Below the pieces are notes generated by a model. That model searched no databases. It saw only the letters and a program-made list of their open reading frames with translations, and was not told where the DNA came from. Of a stretch of 64,000 nt of DNA, positions 57,532 to 64,000 are shown piece by piece. This DNA is from Methylobacterium marchantiae. GTDB taxonomy: Bacteria > Pseudomonadota > Alphaproteobacteria > Rhizobiales > Beijerinckiaceae. Each line of letters opens with the position of its first letter. Position 1 is the first letter of the stretch. The stretch spans positions 20,425 to 84,424 of the forward strand of contig NZ_BPQT01000009.1 of assembly GCF_022179405.1 (NCBI RefSeq). The letters are read 5' to 3'. Made by a program: the position numbers and the translations under genes.

Positions 57532-58272
57532 TTACGCGACGTCGGCGAGGCGGCGGATCGCCGTGCCCCGCAATTCGTCCAGGCGCGAGATCACGCCCGA
57601 GACCATGGTGTAGGTGCGGTTCACGTCCATCAGCCGGGTCATCTCGATGACGGGCTTGACGTTGGAGCGCTCGAGCGCTCCGGATTCGAGCCGGCCATTG
57701 AGGCCGGCGGCCACGGGGGCCGCTTGGGAGGCGTAGAGGTTGGCGCCCTCGTTGGTGAGCGCCTGCGGATTGGCGAAGGTCACCATCCGGACCCGTCCGC
57801 GGATGCCGATATTGGTGGAGACCGTGCCGTCAGGCCCGATGGAGAGGCCGGTCTCCTGGGCGTTGATCTGGATCGGGCCGCCCTCGCCCTGGACGGCGTA
57901 ACCGTCGCTGGTGACGAGATTGCCCTGCGCATCCGTCTCGAATGCGCCGTTGCGGGTGTAGCGGTCGCCGTTGGGCGTGCGGACCACGAGGAAGGCTTCC
58001 CCGCGGACGGCGACATGGAGCGGGTTGCCGGTCTGCTCGATCGGCCCCTGGGCGAGATCGAGGGCGGTGCCCTGGTCGATGACGTAGGAGACACGCCGGT
58101 CCTGGGGCTTGAACGAGTCGGCACTCGCCACCGGCATCAGGTATTCCTGGAAGCGGGTATTGCGGCCCTTGAAGCCATTGGTCGAGACGTTCGCCATGTT
58201 GTTGGCGATGACGTCGAGCTCACGCTGCAGGGCGACCTGACTGGAGACTCCGACAAACAGTGCGTTCTGCAT
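57532..58272 (-). CDS. flgF: Flagellar proximal rod protein FlgF
   Basis: Proximal rod subunit, 246 residues. It starts MQNALFVGVSSQVALQRELD, then NNMANVSTNGFKGRN, and ends with VKPVIEMTRLMDVNRTYTMV. It is the first gene of the leftward operon and divergent from fliL. Confidence 0.97.
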   Translation of the reverse strand: MQNALFVGVSSQVALQRELDVIANNMANVSTNGFKGRNTRFQEYLMPVASADSFKPQDRRVSYVIDQGTALDLAQGPIEQTGNPLHVAVRGEAFLVVRTPNGDRYTRNGAFETDAQGNLVTSDGYAVQGEGGPIQINAQETGLSIGPDGTVSTNIGIRGRVRMVTFANPQALTNEGANLYASQAAPVAAGLNGRLESGALERSNVKPVIEMTRLMDVNRTYTMVSGVISRLDELRGTAIRRLADVA

Positions 58273-58445
58273 CGATCGACAAGGCCTCGAGGTGCGGCGA
58301 CGTTAAGGATGTCCGCACGGGCCGTGCCATCTGCAAAAATCAGAAAATATCTTTCTTAATCAACGTCTTGATTGGAGTGATGCCTGGACTTTTCCGGCCG
58401 CGCCTTCATCCCCGCGGCAGAAAGCACCCGGCAGCTTTTGCCGCC

Positions 58446-58460
58446 TTAACGACACGTTAA
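58446..58460. promoter_or_regulatory. Perfect CtrA-type site in the flgF/fliL gap
   Basis: TTAA-CGACACG-TTAA(CC) is an exact TTAA-N7-TTAA(C) match. It lies 85 bases before the fliL ATG and 173 bases from flgF. The fliLM promoter is a known CtrA target in Caulobacter. The rest of the 273-base gap has no gene. Confidence 0.75.
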
Positions 58461-58545
58461 CCGTGACCGAAGATATCTTTGTCGACGGGGTCGCGAGCCA
58501 TCATCGCCGCCGGCACCCTGGGACGGGATTCGAAGAGGGCGCTCC

Positions 58546-59055
58546 ATGGCCAAGAAGCCCAAGAAGGCCCCTGCCGCGGAAGGGGAAGGCGCCGAAGGCG
58601 AAGCCCCGAAGGGCGGCAAGAAGAAGATCATCATCATTGGCGCGGCCGTGCTGCTGCTGGCCGGCGGCGGTGGCGGATACGTCATGATGAAGAAGAAGGC
58701 CGGCGACGGCCTCGGCGACCCGGCCGTCGCCGAGGTCAAGAAGCCCCTCGTCTTCCTCGACGTCCGCGAGATGACGATCAACCTCACCAACGAGCCCGGT
58801 CAGGACAAGCCCCGCGTCGCCAAGGTCAAGGTCTCCCTGGAACTGAAGGACGCCAAGGTCGAGGGCGAGGTGAAGCCTCTGATGCCGCGCATCGAGGACA
58901 CGTTCCAGGTTTACATGCGCGAATTGCGCGCCAGCGACCTCGCCGGCTCCGCCGGGCTCTACCGCCTGCGCGAAGAGCTGCTCCGGCGCGTCAACGTCGC
59001 GATCCATCCGGCACGGGCCGAGGCCGTGCTCTTCAAGGACGTCATCGTCCAGTAA
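58546..59055 (+). CDS. fliL: Flagellar basal body-associated protein FliL
   Basis: A 169-residue single-pass protein that supports stator function. It has a Lys/Glu-rich cytosolic N-terminus, the helix IIIIGAAVLLLAGGGGGYVMM, and the periplasmic stomatin-like part KPLVFLDVREMTINLTNEPG with a C-terminal LRRVNVAIHPARAEAVLFKD. It begins the fliL-fliM-DUF6468-motE run. Confidence 0.95.
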   Translation: MAKKPKKAPAAEGEGAEGEAPKGGKKKIIIIGAAVLLLAGGGGGYVMMKKKAGDGLGDPAVAEVKKPLVFLDVREMTINLTNEPGQDKPRVAKVKVSLELKDAKVEGEVKPLMPRIEDTFQVYMRELRASDLAGSAGLYRLREELLRRVNVAIHPARAEAVLFKDVIVQ

Positions 59056-59080
59056 CCCCAATATCGGTGTCGAGACGGTC

Positions 59081-60298
59081 ATGGCGGGTCCCGAAGACGA
59101 GATCGAAGAGGACGATTGGGCGACAGCCCTGATCGAGCAGAACGCCGAAGGCGGCGAATCCTCGCTGGCCGACGAGTGGGGCGCGGCGCTCGCCGAGCAG
59201 GGCACGACCACGCATGCCAGCGACGTCGCCGCCGAATGGGCGACGATGATCGAGGACGGGGAGACCGACAATCTCCCCGAACTCGCCGGCAACGATCGCA
59301 TCCTCAACCAGGACGAGATCGACGGCGTCCTCGGCTTCAGCCTGCGCGAATTGTCGGCCTCGGGCGCCGGTGGTGTCCGCGCCATCGTGGATTCGGGCGT
59401 CGTTCAGTACGAACGCCTGCCGATGCTGGAAATCGTCTTCGACCGGATGATCCGGTTGTTGTCGACCAGCCTGCGCAACTTCTTCCAGGACAACGTCGAG
59501 GTGACCCTCGACAACATCACCTCGGTCCGCTTCGGCGACTATCTCAACGCCATTCCGCTGCCGACCCTGCTCGGGGTGTTCCGGGCCGATGCCTGGGAGA
59601 ATTCCGGCCTCGTCACGGTGGAATCGAACCTCGCCTACTCGACCCTCGACCTGCTGCTCGGCGGCAAGCGCGGCGGCTCCTCGACCCGCCTCGACGGGCG
59701 TCCGTTCACGACCATCGAGATGCAGCTGGTGCGGCGCCTCGTGGAGATCATCCTCAGCGACCTCGAACTCTCGTTCCAGCCGCTCTCGCCGGTCCGCTTC
59801 GGCATCGACCGGATCGAGACCAACCCGCGCTTCGCCACGATCACCCGGCCGGCCAACGCCGCCATCCTGATCAGCCTCAAGCTCGACATGGACGGCCGCG
59901 GCGGCCAGCTCCAGATCCTGTTCCCCTACGCCACCATCGAGCCGATCCGTGAACTGCTCATGCAGAGCTTCATGGGCGAGAAGCTCGGCCGCGACCACAC
60001 CTGGGAAAGCCACCTCGCCACCGAGATCTGGCAGGCCGACGCCACCATGGAGGCGGTGCTCCACGAGATGATGCTGCCCCTCAAGAGGGTGCTGTCCCTG
60101 AAGGTCGGCGACACGCTGATGTTCGACACCAAGCCCACCGACCTCATCAACGTCCGCTGCGGCGACTGGGCCCTGACGCAGGGGCGCATCGGCCGGGTGG
60201 ACGACAACATCTCGGTGCAGCTCACGCGACCGCTGCGGCGCTCCCGCACCACGCTCCAGGCCTTCGAGGCCTCCATGAACAACCGCAACGACGGGTGA
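59081..60298 (+). CDS. fliM: Flagellar motor switch protein FliM with repeated N-terminal motif
   Basis: C-ring switch protein, 405 residues. The usual start region ILNQDEIDGVLGF is at 74-86, so about 70 residues precede it. These hold three Trp-centred acidic motifs: EDDWATALIEQ (W13), ADEWGAALAEQ (W33) and AAEWATMIEDG (W53), spaced exactly 20 residues apart. The middle domain (VSTSLRNFF-type LLSTSLRNFFQDNVEVTLDN) and the C-terminal SpoA domain are intact. The extension may bind CheY-like proteins or other switch partners. Confidence 0.95.
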   Translation: MAGPEDEIEEDDWATALIEQNAEGGESSLADEWGAALAEQGTTTHASDVAAEWATMIEDGETDNLPELAGNDRILNQDEIDGVLGFSLRELSASGAGGVRAIVDSGVVQYERLPMLEIVFDRMIRLLSTSLRNFFQDNVEVTLDNITSVRFGDYLNAIPLPTLLGVFRADAWENSGLVTVESNLAYSTLDLLLGGKRGGSSTRLDGRPFTTIEMQLVRRLVEIILSDLELSFQPLSPVRFGIDRIETNPRFATITRPANAAILISLKLDMDGRGGQLQILFPYATIEPIRELLMQSFMGEKLGRDHTWESHLATEIWQADATMEAVLHEMMLPLKRVLSLKVGDTLMFDTKPTDLINVRCGDWALTQGRIGRVDDNISVQLTRPLRRSRTTLQAFEASMNNRNDG

Positions 60299-60305
60299 CC
60301 CGCGC

Positions 60306-60821
60306 ATGAGCCTCCTCGTCACCCTCGCCGCCGACGTCCTCGTCGCCATCCTCCTCGTGGCCAGCATCGTCTCGTCCGTGCGCCTGAGCCGGCGCATCAC
60401 CCGCATGAAGGCCGACGAGGCCGGCCTGCGCCAGACCATTGGCGACCTCGTCGTGGCGAGCTCCACGGCGGAGCGCGCGATCATCGGCCTGCGCGCCACC
60501 CTCGACGAATGCGACCGGACGCTGGCCGACCGCCTCGGCACCGCCGAGCGCTACGCCGCCGACCTGTCCGCCCATGTCCAGGCCGGCGAGACCGTGATCG
60601 CCCGCATCTCGGCCATCGTGTCGCATGCACAGCCGTCGCGGATCGCCCCTTCCTCCGTGGAGCTCCGACCCTCCGAGTTCCGCACTGCCCCGGTTCACGG
60701 CGAGGAGATGCCGAGGATCGTCGCGTCGAGCCCCAATGGTGAACGTCTCGGTGTCGCCGCCGCGGCCGCCCTCGCCATGTCCGAGCGCGCCCTCGGCCGC
60801 CTGCGGAGCCGCGCCGCGTGA
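60306..60821 (+). CDS. DUF6468 flagellar-cluster protein
   Basis: A 171-residue protein with an N-terminal membrane helix (LLVTLAADVLVAILLVASIV) and a long helical part (MKADEAGLRQTIGDLVVASS, AERYAADLSAHVQAGE). It matches the DUF6468 family, which occurs with fliM/motE in Alphaproteobacteria; its function is unknown. It is seven bases after fliM, and its stop overlaps the motE GTG by four bases. Confidence 0.85.
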   Translation: MSLLVTLAADVLVAILLVASIVSSVRLSRRITRMKADEAGLRQTIGDLVVASSTAERAIIGLRATLDECDRTLADRLGTAERYAADLSAHVQAGETVIARISAIVSHAQPSRIAPSSVELRPSEFRTAPVHGEEMPRIVASSPNGERLGVAAAAALAMSERALGRLRSRAA

Positions 60822-61669
60822 AGAAGCCGGGTCTCCTCTTGCGCCTTAAACAGGCGGGCCTCGGACAGGTGAAGCCCGGACAGACGGGCATCGGACAGGC
60901 ACGCCCCTACAAGCTGCGCCTCATCGATGCGGTGACTCTGGCGGCGGTCGGGTTGCTGGTGCTCAAGCTCTCCGCGATCGTGGTCGACGATCTCCAGCCG
61001 GAGCCCGCCTCGTCGGCGGTGCAGCTTCCGGAGTTCGCCCGGGCCCTCGCCAAGGCCCGGACCAATTACGAAGGAGCCGACCCGCTCACCACCGGCTCGG
61101 TGACGCCGAAGGAGCCGGAGAAACCCGCCCCCGAGCCGGAACCGCCCGCCCCGCGCCCGCCGCCGCCCCCGGAGCCGATGCCCGCCAGCGAGCGCGCCAT
61201 CCTCGAAAAGCTCGCCGCCCGGCGCGACGCCCTCAAGCAGCGCGACGAGACCCTGAACCTGCGCGAGCAGATGCTCGGGACCGCCGAGCGCAAGCTCGAA
61301 GAAGGTGTCGACGACCTCAAGCGCAACGAGGACAAGACCGACGGGAGCGGCGCGCAGAAGGCCGAGGCGGAGAAGGCCGGCCTGAAGAACATCGTCACCA
61401 TGTACGAGACGATGAAGCCGAAGGATGCCGCCCGCGTCTTCGACAGGCTCTCCCTCGACGTCTTGGTGCCCATCGTCCTGGCGATGAATCCGCGCAAGAT
61501 GGCAGAGGTGCTGGCGCTGATGCAGTCGGAGCCGGCGGAGAAGCTGACGGTGGCGCTTGCCAACCGTGCACGCGGCCAGACGCCGGCGCAGCAGCCCGTC
61601 GTCATGGGCCTCGGCCCCAACGAGTTGCCGGCCATCGACCAGGGCGGCCTCTCCGACAAGCGGCGCTGA
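60818..61669 (+). CDS. motE: MotE-like flagellar motor protein
   Basis: A 283-residue protein with a membrane helix (LIDAVTLAAVGLLVLKLSAI), a Pro-rich stretch (about 95-125), a coiled coil, and a C-terminal MgtE-N/FliG-like region (MYETMKPKDAARVFDRLSLD, IVLAMNPRKMAEVLALM). In Rhizobium MotE is a chaperone for the periplasmic motor protein MotC. The GTG start overlaps the previous stop (GTGA). The N-terminus holds three CGGACAG repeats (GQVKPGQTGIGQ), an odd feature. Confidence 0.87.
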   Translation: MKKPGLLLRLKQAGLGQVKPGQTGIGQARPYKLRLIDAVTLAAVGLLVLKLSAIVVDDLQPEPASSAVQLPEFARALAKARTNYEGADPLTTGSVTPKEPEKPAPEPEPPAPRPPPPPEPMPASERAILEKLAARRDALKQRDETLNLREQMLGTAERKLEEGVDDLKRNEDKTDGSGAQKAEAEKAGLKNIVTMYETMKPKDAARVFDRLSLDVLVPIVLAMNPRKMAEVLALMQSEPAEKLTVALANRARGQTPAQQPVVMGLGPNELPAIDQGGLSDKRR

Positions 61670-61808
61670 GGCGGAGCTTCCCAAACAGCCTCGGACGGTC
61701 GGATCGGCGGTGGGAGACGACGCGCGATCCGGGTGTGTGCATTGCGCTCGTCGGCCGGGAAGGCTAGGCGGCACGTCGGACCTCGTTCGAACGCCGGAAG
61801 CCCGCTTG

Positions 61809-62492
61809 ATGCGTTGGATGCATGTTTTACCCGTGATCGGCGTGCTGTCGCTCGCCGCGACCGGCCAGGCCTGGAACGGTGCCGTGGCGCAGGAAGCCGC
61901 GCCGGAGATGGACGCACCGGCCGCCTCGGAGGCCGCACCGAAGCCGAAACCCAAGCCGAAGCCGAAGCCCGCTCCCAAACCCGCCGCACCTGTCGCCACC
62001 GCGCCCGCCGCGACGCCGGCCGCCTCTCCCGCCAAGGCGGCATGGCCCGAGGGCGCCAGCGCCCTGAGCGAGAGCTACGGCGATTGGAGCATCAATTGCT
62101 CCCGCGCGAACCAGGCGACGATCTGCTCCGTCGTCCAGGCCCAGGGGTCGAAGCGCGAGAACCGGCGTGAATTCGCGATCGAGCTGAAGCCGCCCGCCAA
62201 TGACCGCACCGACGGGCTGATCCTGATGCCGTTCGGCTTCCAGATCGAGCCGGGCCTGAGTTTCAAGCTCGACAATGCGGTCCTCGGAAAGGGTGCGCCC
62301 TATTACGCCTGCAGTTCGGAAGGCTGCCTCGTGCCGGTGAGCCTGCCGACTCTCGCCACCGATACGATGAAGACCGCCAAGAACCTGCTCATCCTCGCCA
62401 TGAAGCAGGATGCCACCGAACCGACGACCATCACCGTGCCGCTCAACGGCTTCGGTGCCGCCCTCGCCAGGGCAAGCGCATTGTCGAACTGA
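61809..62492 (+). CDS. Invasion-associated locus B (IalB) family protein
   Basis: A 227-residue secreted protein. The signal peptide (VLPVIGVLSLAATGQAWNGA) is followed by a Pro/Lys/Ala-rich stretch (KPKPKPKPKPAPKP) and the IalB domain with SYGDWSINCSRANQATICSV, FGFQIEPGLSFKLDN and YYACSSEGCLVPV, with conserved Cys pairs. IalB proteins affect host entry in Bartonella; in free-living relatives the role is unclear. ATG 61809 has GGAAG upstream. Confidence 0.9.
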   Translation: MRWMHVLPVIGVLSLAATGQAWNGAVAQEAAPEMDAPAASEAAPKPKPKPKPKPAPKPAAPVATAPAATPAASPAKAAWPEGASALSESYGDWSINCSRANQATICSVVQAQGSKRENRREFAIELKPPANDRTDGLILMPFGFQIEPGLSFKLDNAVLGKGAPYYACSSEGCLVPVSLPTLATDTMKTAKNLLILAMKQDATEPTTITVPLNGFGAALARASALSN

Positions 62493-62533
62493 CGCGAACA
62501 GTCGGGCGACAATACAGACAGGAAACGCCATCC

Positions 62534-62908
62534 ATGAAGCAGATCTTGCTCGCCTCGCTGCTGCTGGGGAGCCTCACAGCACCCCTCGCTGCACAGCCCG
62601 CACCGGATGCGCCTCCGCCGCCGGACACCAAAGAAGAGCGGCAGAAGAACACCGCCGCCAAGCTCGCCGGGCTTCTCCAGTTCGTCTCGGAATCCTGCAC
62701 CGATTCCAAGCCGAACTACGAGACCTTCAAACAGGTGGTCAGGGGCCTGGGCATCGAGCCGGACGCCCTTGCCGGTGGCGAGTTGATCCTCCGGGTGAAG
62801 GCCTATGCCGACGTCTACTCCCAGGACGTTCCGGCCAATTGCGCCAAGGCGCTGGCCAATTTCGGCGAGAATGGCACCACCCTTCCGGGTCTCGTCGTCA
62901 AGAAGTGA
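62534..62908 (+). CDS. Small secreted protein, unknown
   Basis: A 124-residue protein with a signal peptide (ILLASLLLGSLTAPLAA) and a mature helical part with two cysteines (SESCTDSKPNYETFKQVVRG ... VPANCAKALANFGENG), likely a disulfide. The last GTTLPGLVVKK is polar. No family is recognised. It follows the IalB gene by 41 bases. Confidence 0.75.
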   Translation: MKQILLASLLLGSLTAPLAAQPAPDAPPPPDTKEERQKNTAAKLAGLLQFVSESCTDSKPNYETFKQVVRGLGIEPDALAGGELILRVKAYADVYSQDVPANCAKALANFGENGTTLPGLVVKK

Positions 62909-63025
62909 CGCGTTGAAGCGCTCACCGAGCCGGATCGCGCTTGGCTCGACGTCTTTCGGCGCCGGCATGGTCCGGCGCCGGTCAACCGGCAGAGTGCCGA
63001 AACCGACGTGAGGCTCGGGACGGCG

Positions 63026-63238
63026 TCACGGTTTCGACGTCGCGGTGATCGACGCGTCCGGGCAATTTGGCAGCACGGCCTTGCCGATCTTGTTGTTCGG
63101 ATCACAGGCCGGGACGGTCGGCGCTCCGCCATTCTCGGCCCGCTCGGTCCGAAGCGCGTCGAAATTCCACACGCCGACCCAGATCACGGCGAGGATCGCG
63201 GCCAGCCCCAGGATGACCAACGGCATGAGGCGGCGCAT
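63026..63238 (-). CDS. Small membrane protein, unknown
   Basis: A 70-residue protein with one hydrophobic segment (LMPLVILGLAAILAVIWVGV) and a periplasmic tail with two cysteines (VPACDPNNKIGKAVLPNCPD). The ATG overlaps the stop of the 41-residue gene by one base (TGATG), so translation is coupled. Confidence 0.68.
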   Translation of the reverse strand: MRRLMPLVILGLAAILAVIWVGVWNFDALRTERAENGGAPTVPACDPNNKIGKAVLPNCPDASITATSKP

Positions 63239-63363
63239 CAGCGGGTCTCCGTCCGCTGCACGGGCGCCGTGTTCGCCGTCTCGCCATGATGGACGAAGGC
63301 ATACAGGATCCCGACGGCGAGAATGGCCACGGCGGCGATGAGAACCGGAAAATAGCGATGCAT
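63238..63363 (-). CDS. Very small membrane protein (41 residues)
   Basis: A 41-residue frame starting MHRYFPVLIAAVAILAVGIL, with one hydrophobic helix and a short polar tail (HHGETANTAPVQRTETR). A TAGGA ribosome-like site lies nine bases before the ATG. It ends in TGATG shared with the next gene. Coupling, helix and ribosome site together support a real small gene. Confidence 0.6.
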   Translation of the reverse strand: MHRYFPVLIAAVAILAVGILYAFVHHGETANTAPVQRTETR

Positions 63364-63427
63364 GGCATGTCCTAACCAGACGGGTACGAGGTCGCAACGG
63401 AGGGGGTGCCGTCGGCGTGGCGCGGCG

Positions 63428-63871
63428 CTAGGAGGTCGCCACCAGGGCCACGCCTCCGATCATCAGCAGACCCCCGAGGATGCGCCAGACCGTTGCCGGG
63501 TGACGCTCGAAGCCGATCCAGCCGAAATGATCGAGCAGGATCGAGGTGACGACGCCCGCCGTCACGAGCATCCCGAGGAACGGAGCCGCTCCGATCTGGC
63601 GGGCCACCAGGAGCTGCGCGAGGACGATCCCGCCGCCGAGCACGCCGCCGAACCAGGCCCACCACGGAACCTCCAGCGCCTGGGCCATCGTCGGCAGCGA
63701 GAGCCTACCGGATAAGAGCCCCACCACGAGGATGCAGGTTGCCGTTCCAGCGGCAACCACGAGGCCGGCACTCAGCGACCAGCCGAGGCTCTTCGCCAGG
63801 GCTCCGTTCTGTCCCGCCTGCACAGCGTTCGCGACGCCGGCGAGGAGGACGAGGCAGTACAGATACCACAT
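63428..63871 (-). CDS. DMT-type membrane protein of the YdcZ (DUF606) family
   Basis: A 147-residue protein with four or five hydrophobic helices: YLYCLVLLAGVANAVQAGQN, AGLVVAAGTATCILVVGLLS, WAWFGGVLGGGIVLAQLLVA and ILGGLLMIGGVALVAT. NAVQAGQNGALAKSLG and PWWAWFGGVLGG match YdcZ/DUF606 half-size drug/metabolite transporters, which probably dimerise. The substrate is unknown. Bases 63872-64000 after it hold no gene. Confidence 0.88.
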   Translation of the reverse strand: MWYLYCLVLLAGVANAVQAGQNGALAKSLGWSLSAGLVVAAGTATCILVVGLLSGRLSLPTMAQALEVPWWAWFGGVLGGGIVLAQLLVARQIGAAPFLGMLVTAGVVTSILLDHFGWIGFERHPATVWRILGGLLMIGGVALVATS

Positions 63872-64000
63872 CGGTTCCGGGTTCCGTCGTTGGACCGTTG
63901 AACTAGCTGTCGTTGCTATGGAGGTTGTCCATCCGAGGGTGTCGCGCGAGGCTGTGGTTGCGAAGCCTGTAACCCCGGACCCGGAGCCTCGGATGGACGC

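Noticed and set aside
60840-60930. Pentapeptide-repeat-like pattern (LSDARLSGLHLSEARLF) on the minus strand opposite motE
   Set aside because: It comes from the CGGACAG repeats read backwards. The sense frame has a ribosome overlap with the upstream gene and a motE pattern, so the antisense peptide is a by-product.
62958-62979. Perfect 8-bp GC hairpin (GGCGCCGG / CCGGCGCC) after the small secreted gene
   Set aside because: There is no T-run on either strand, and such GC palindromes are common in this DNA, so it is not called a terminator.

Overview
The window reads as a stretch of chromosome from a GC-rich alphaproteobacterium of the order Hyphomicrobiales, most likely Methylobacterium or a close relative. 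This rests on strong third-position GC codon bias, a rpsT-dnaA-dnaN-recF block, CtrA-type sites (TTAA-N7-TTAA) at flagellar promoters, FliX, an IalB-family protein, a Porin_2-type N-terminus, DUF2852, DUF1192 and DUF6468 proteins, and paired BolA/Grx4 genes. No rRNA, convincing tRNA, insertion sequence, prophage or CRISPR array is visible. Almost all of it looks like core chromosome, and the genus is inferred from style rather than from a database match.

Layout. 1-4.5 kb: the tail of a lipid A deacylase-like gene, a PduO-type cobalamin adenosyltransferase, etfB-etfA and 3-hydroxybutyryl-CoA dehydrogenase. 4.5-15.5 kb: housekeeping genes (quinone oxidoreductase, upp, deoB), a CobW-family metal GTPase behind a near-perfect Zur-like operator, a lipoprotein esterase, a lytic transglycosylase and an orphan double-ATPase ABC protein. 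15.5-20.7 kb: a leftward run with a PQQ-type quinoprotein, an ankyrin protein, a PRISE-type reductase, a transglutaminase-like protein and a VOC enzyme. 20.7-32.1 kb: uvrB, yidB-like, mutM, ubiE-ubiB, an MNT/HEPN toxin-antitoxin-like pair, coaBC, and a GST/VOC pair. 32.5-45.3 kb: rpsT, then a 563-base non-coding region rich in GANTC sites, then dnaA-dnaN-recF, dsbB, recQ, an alpha/beta-hydrolase-like membrane protein, and purL-bolA-DUF29-grxD.

47.5-61.7 kb is a flagellar region: flgN-like, flgJ-like and flgI leftward; fliX rightward; a large soluble hybrid histidine kinase; dksA; a small membrane protein; then flgF-flgG-flgA-flgH leftward; and divergently fliL-fliM-DUF6468-motE. CtrA-type sites sit in the flgI/fliX and flgF/fliL divergent gaps, as expected for a cell-cycle-controlled flagellar hierarchy. 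The window ends with an IalB-like secreted protein, small secreted or membrane proteins (one of only 41 residues) and a YdcZ-type transporter.

Nothing here is clearly a new defence or biosynthetic system. The best leads are (1) eight GANTC sites in about 310 bases upstream of dnaA, (2) a CoaBC whose decarboxylase half has no cysteine, (3) a FliM with three Trp-centred motifs at exact 20-residue spacing, (4) the Zur-operator/CobW/Cys-motif gene pair, (5) two perfect inverted repeats in an AT-rich gap after a zinc-ligand-free DksA, (6) a stop-codon-bearing 21-bp tandem repeat, and (7) a DUF29 gene inserted between bolA and grxD.
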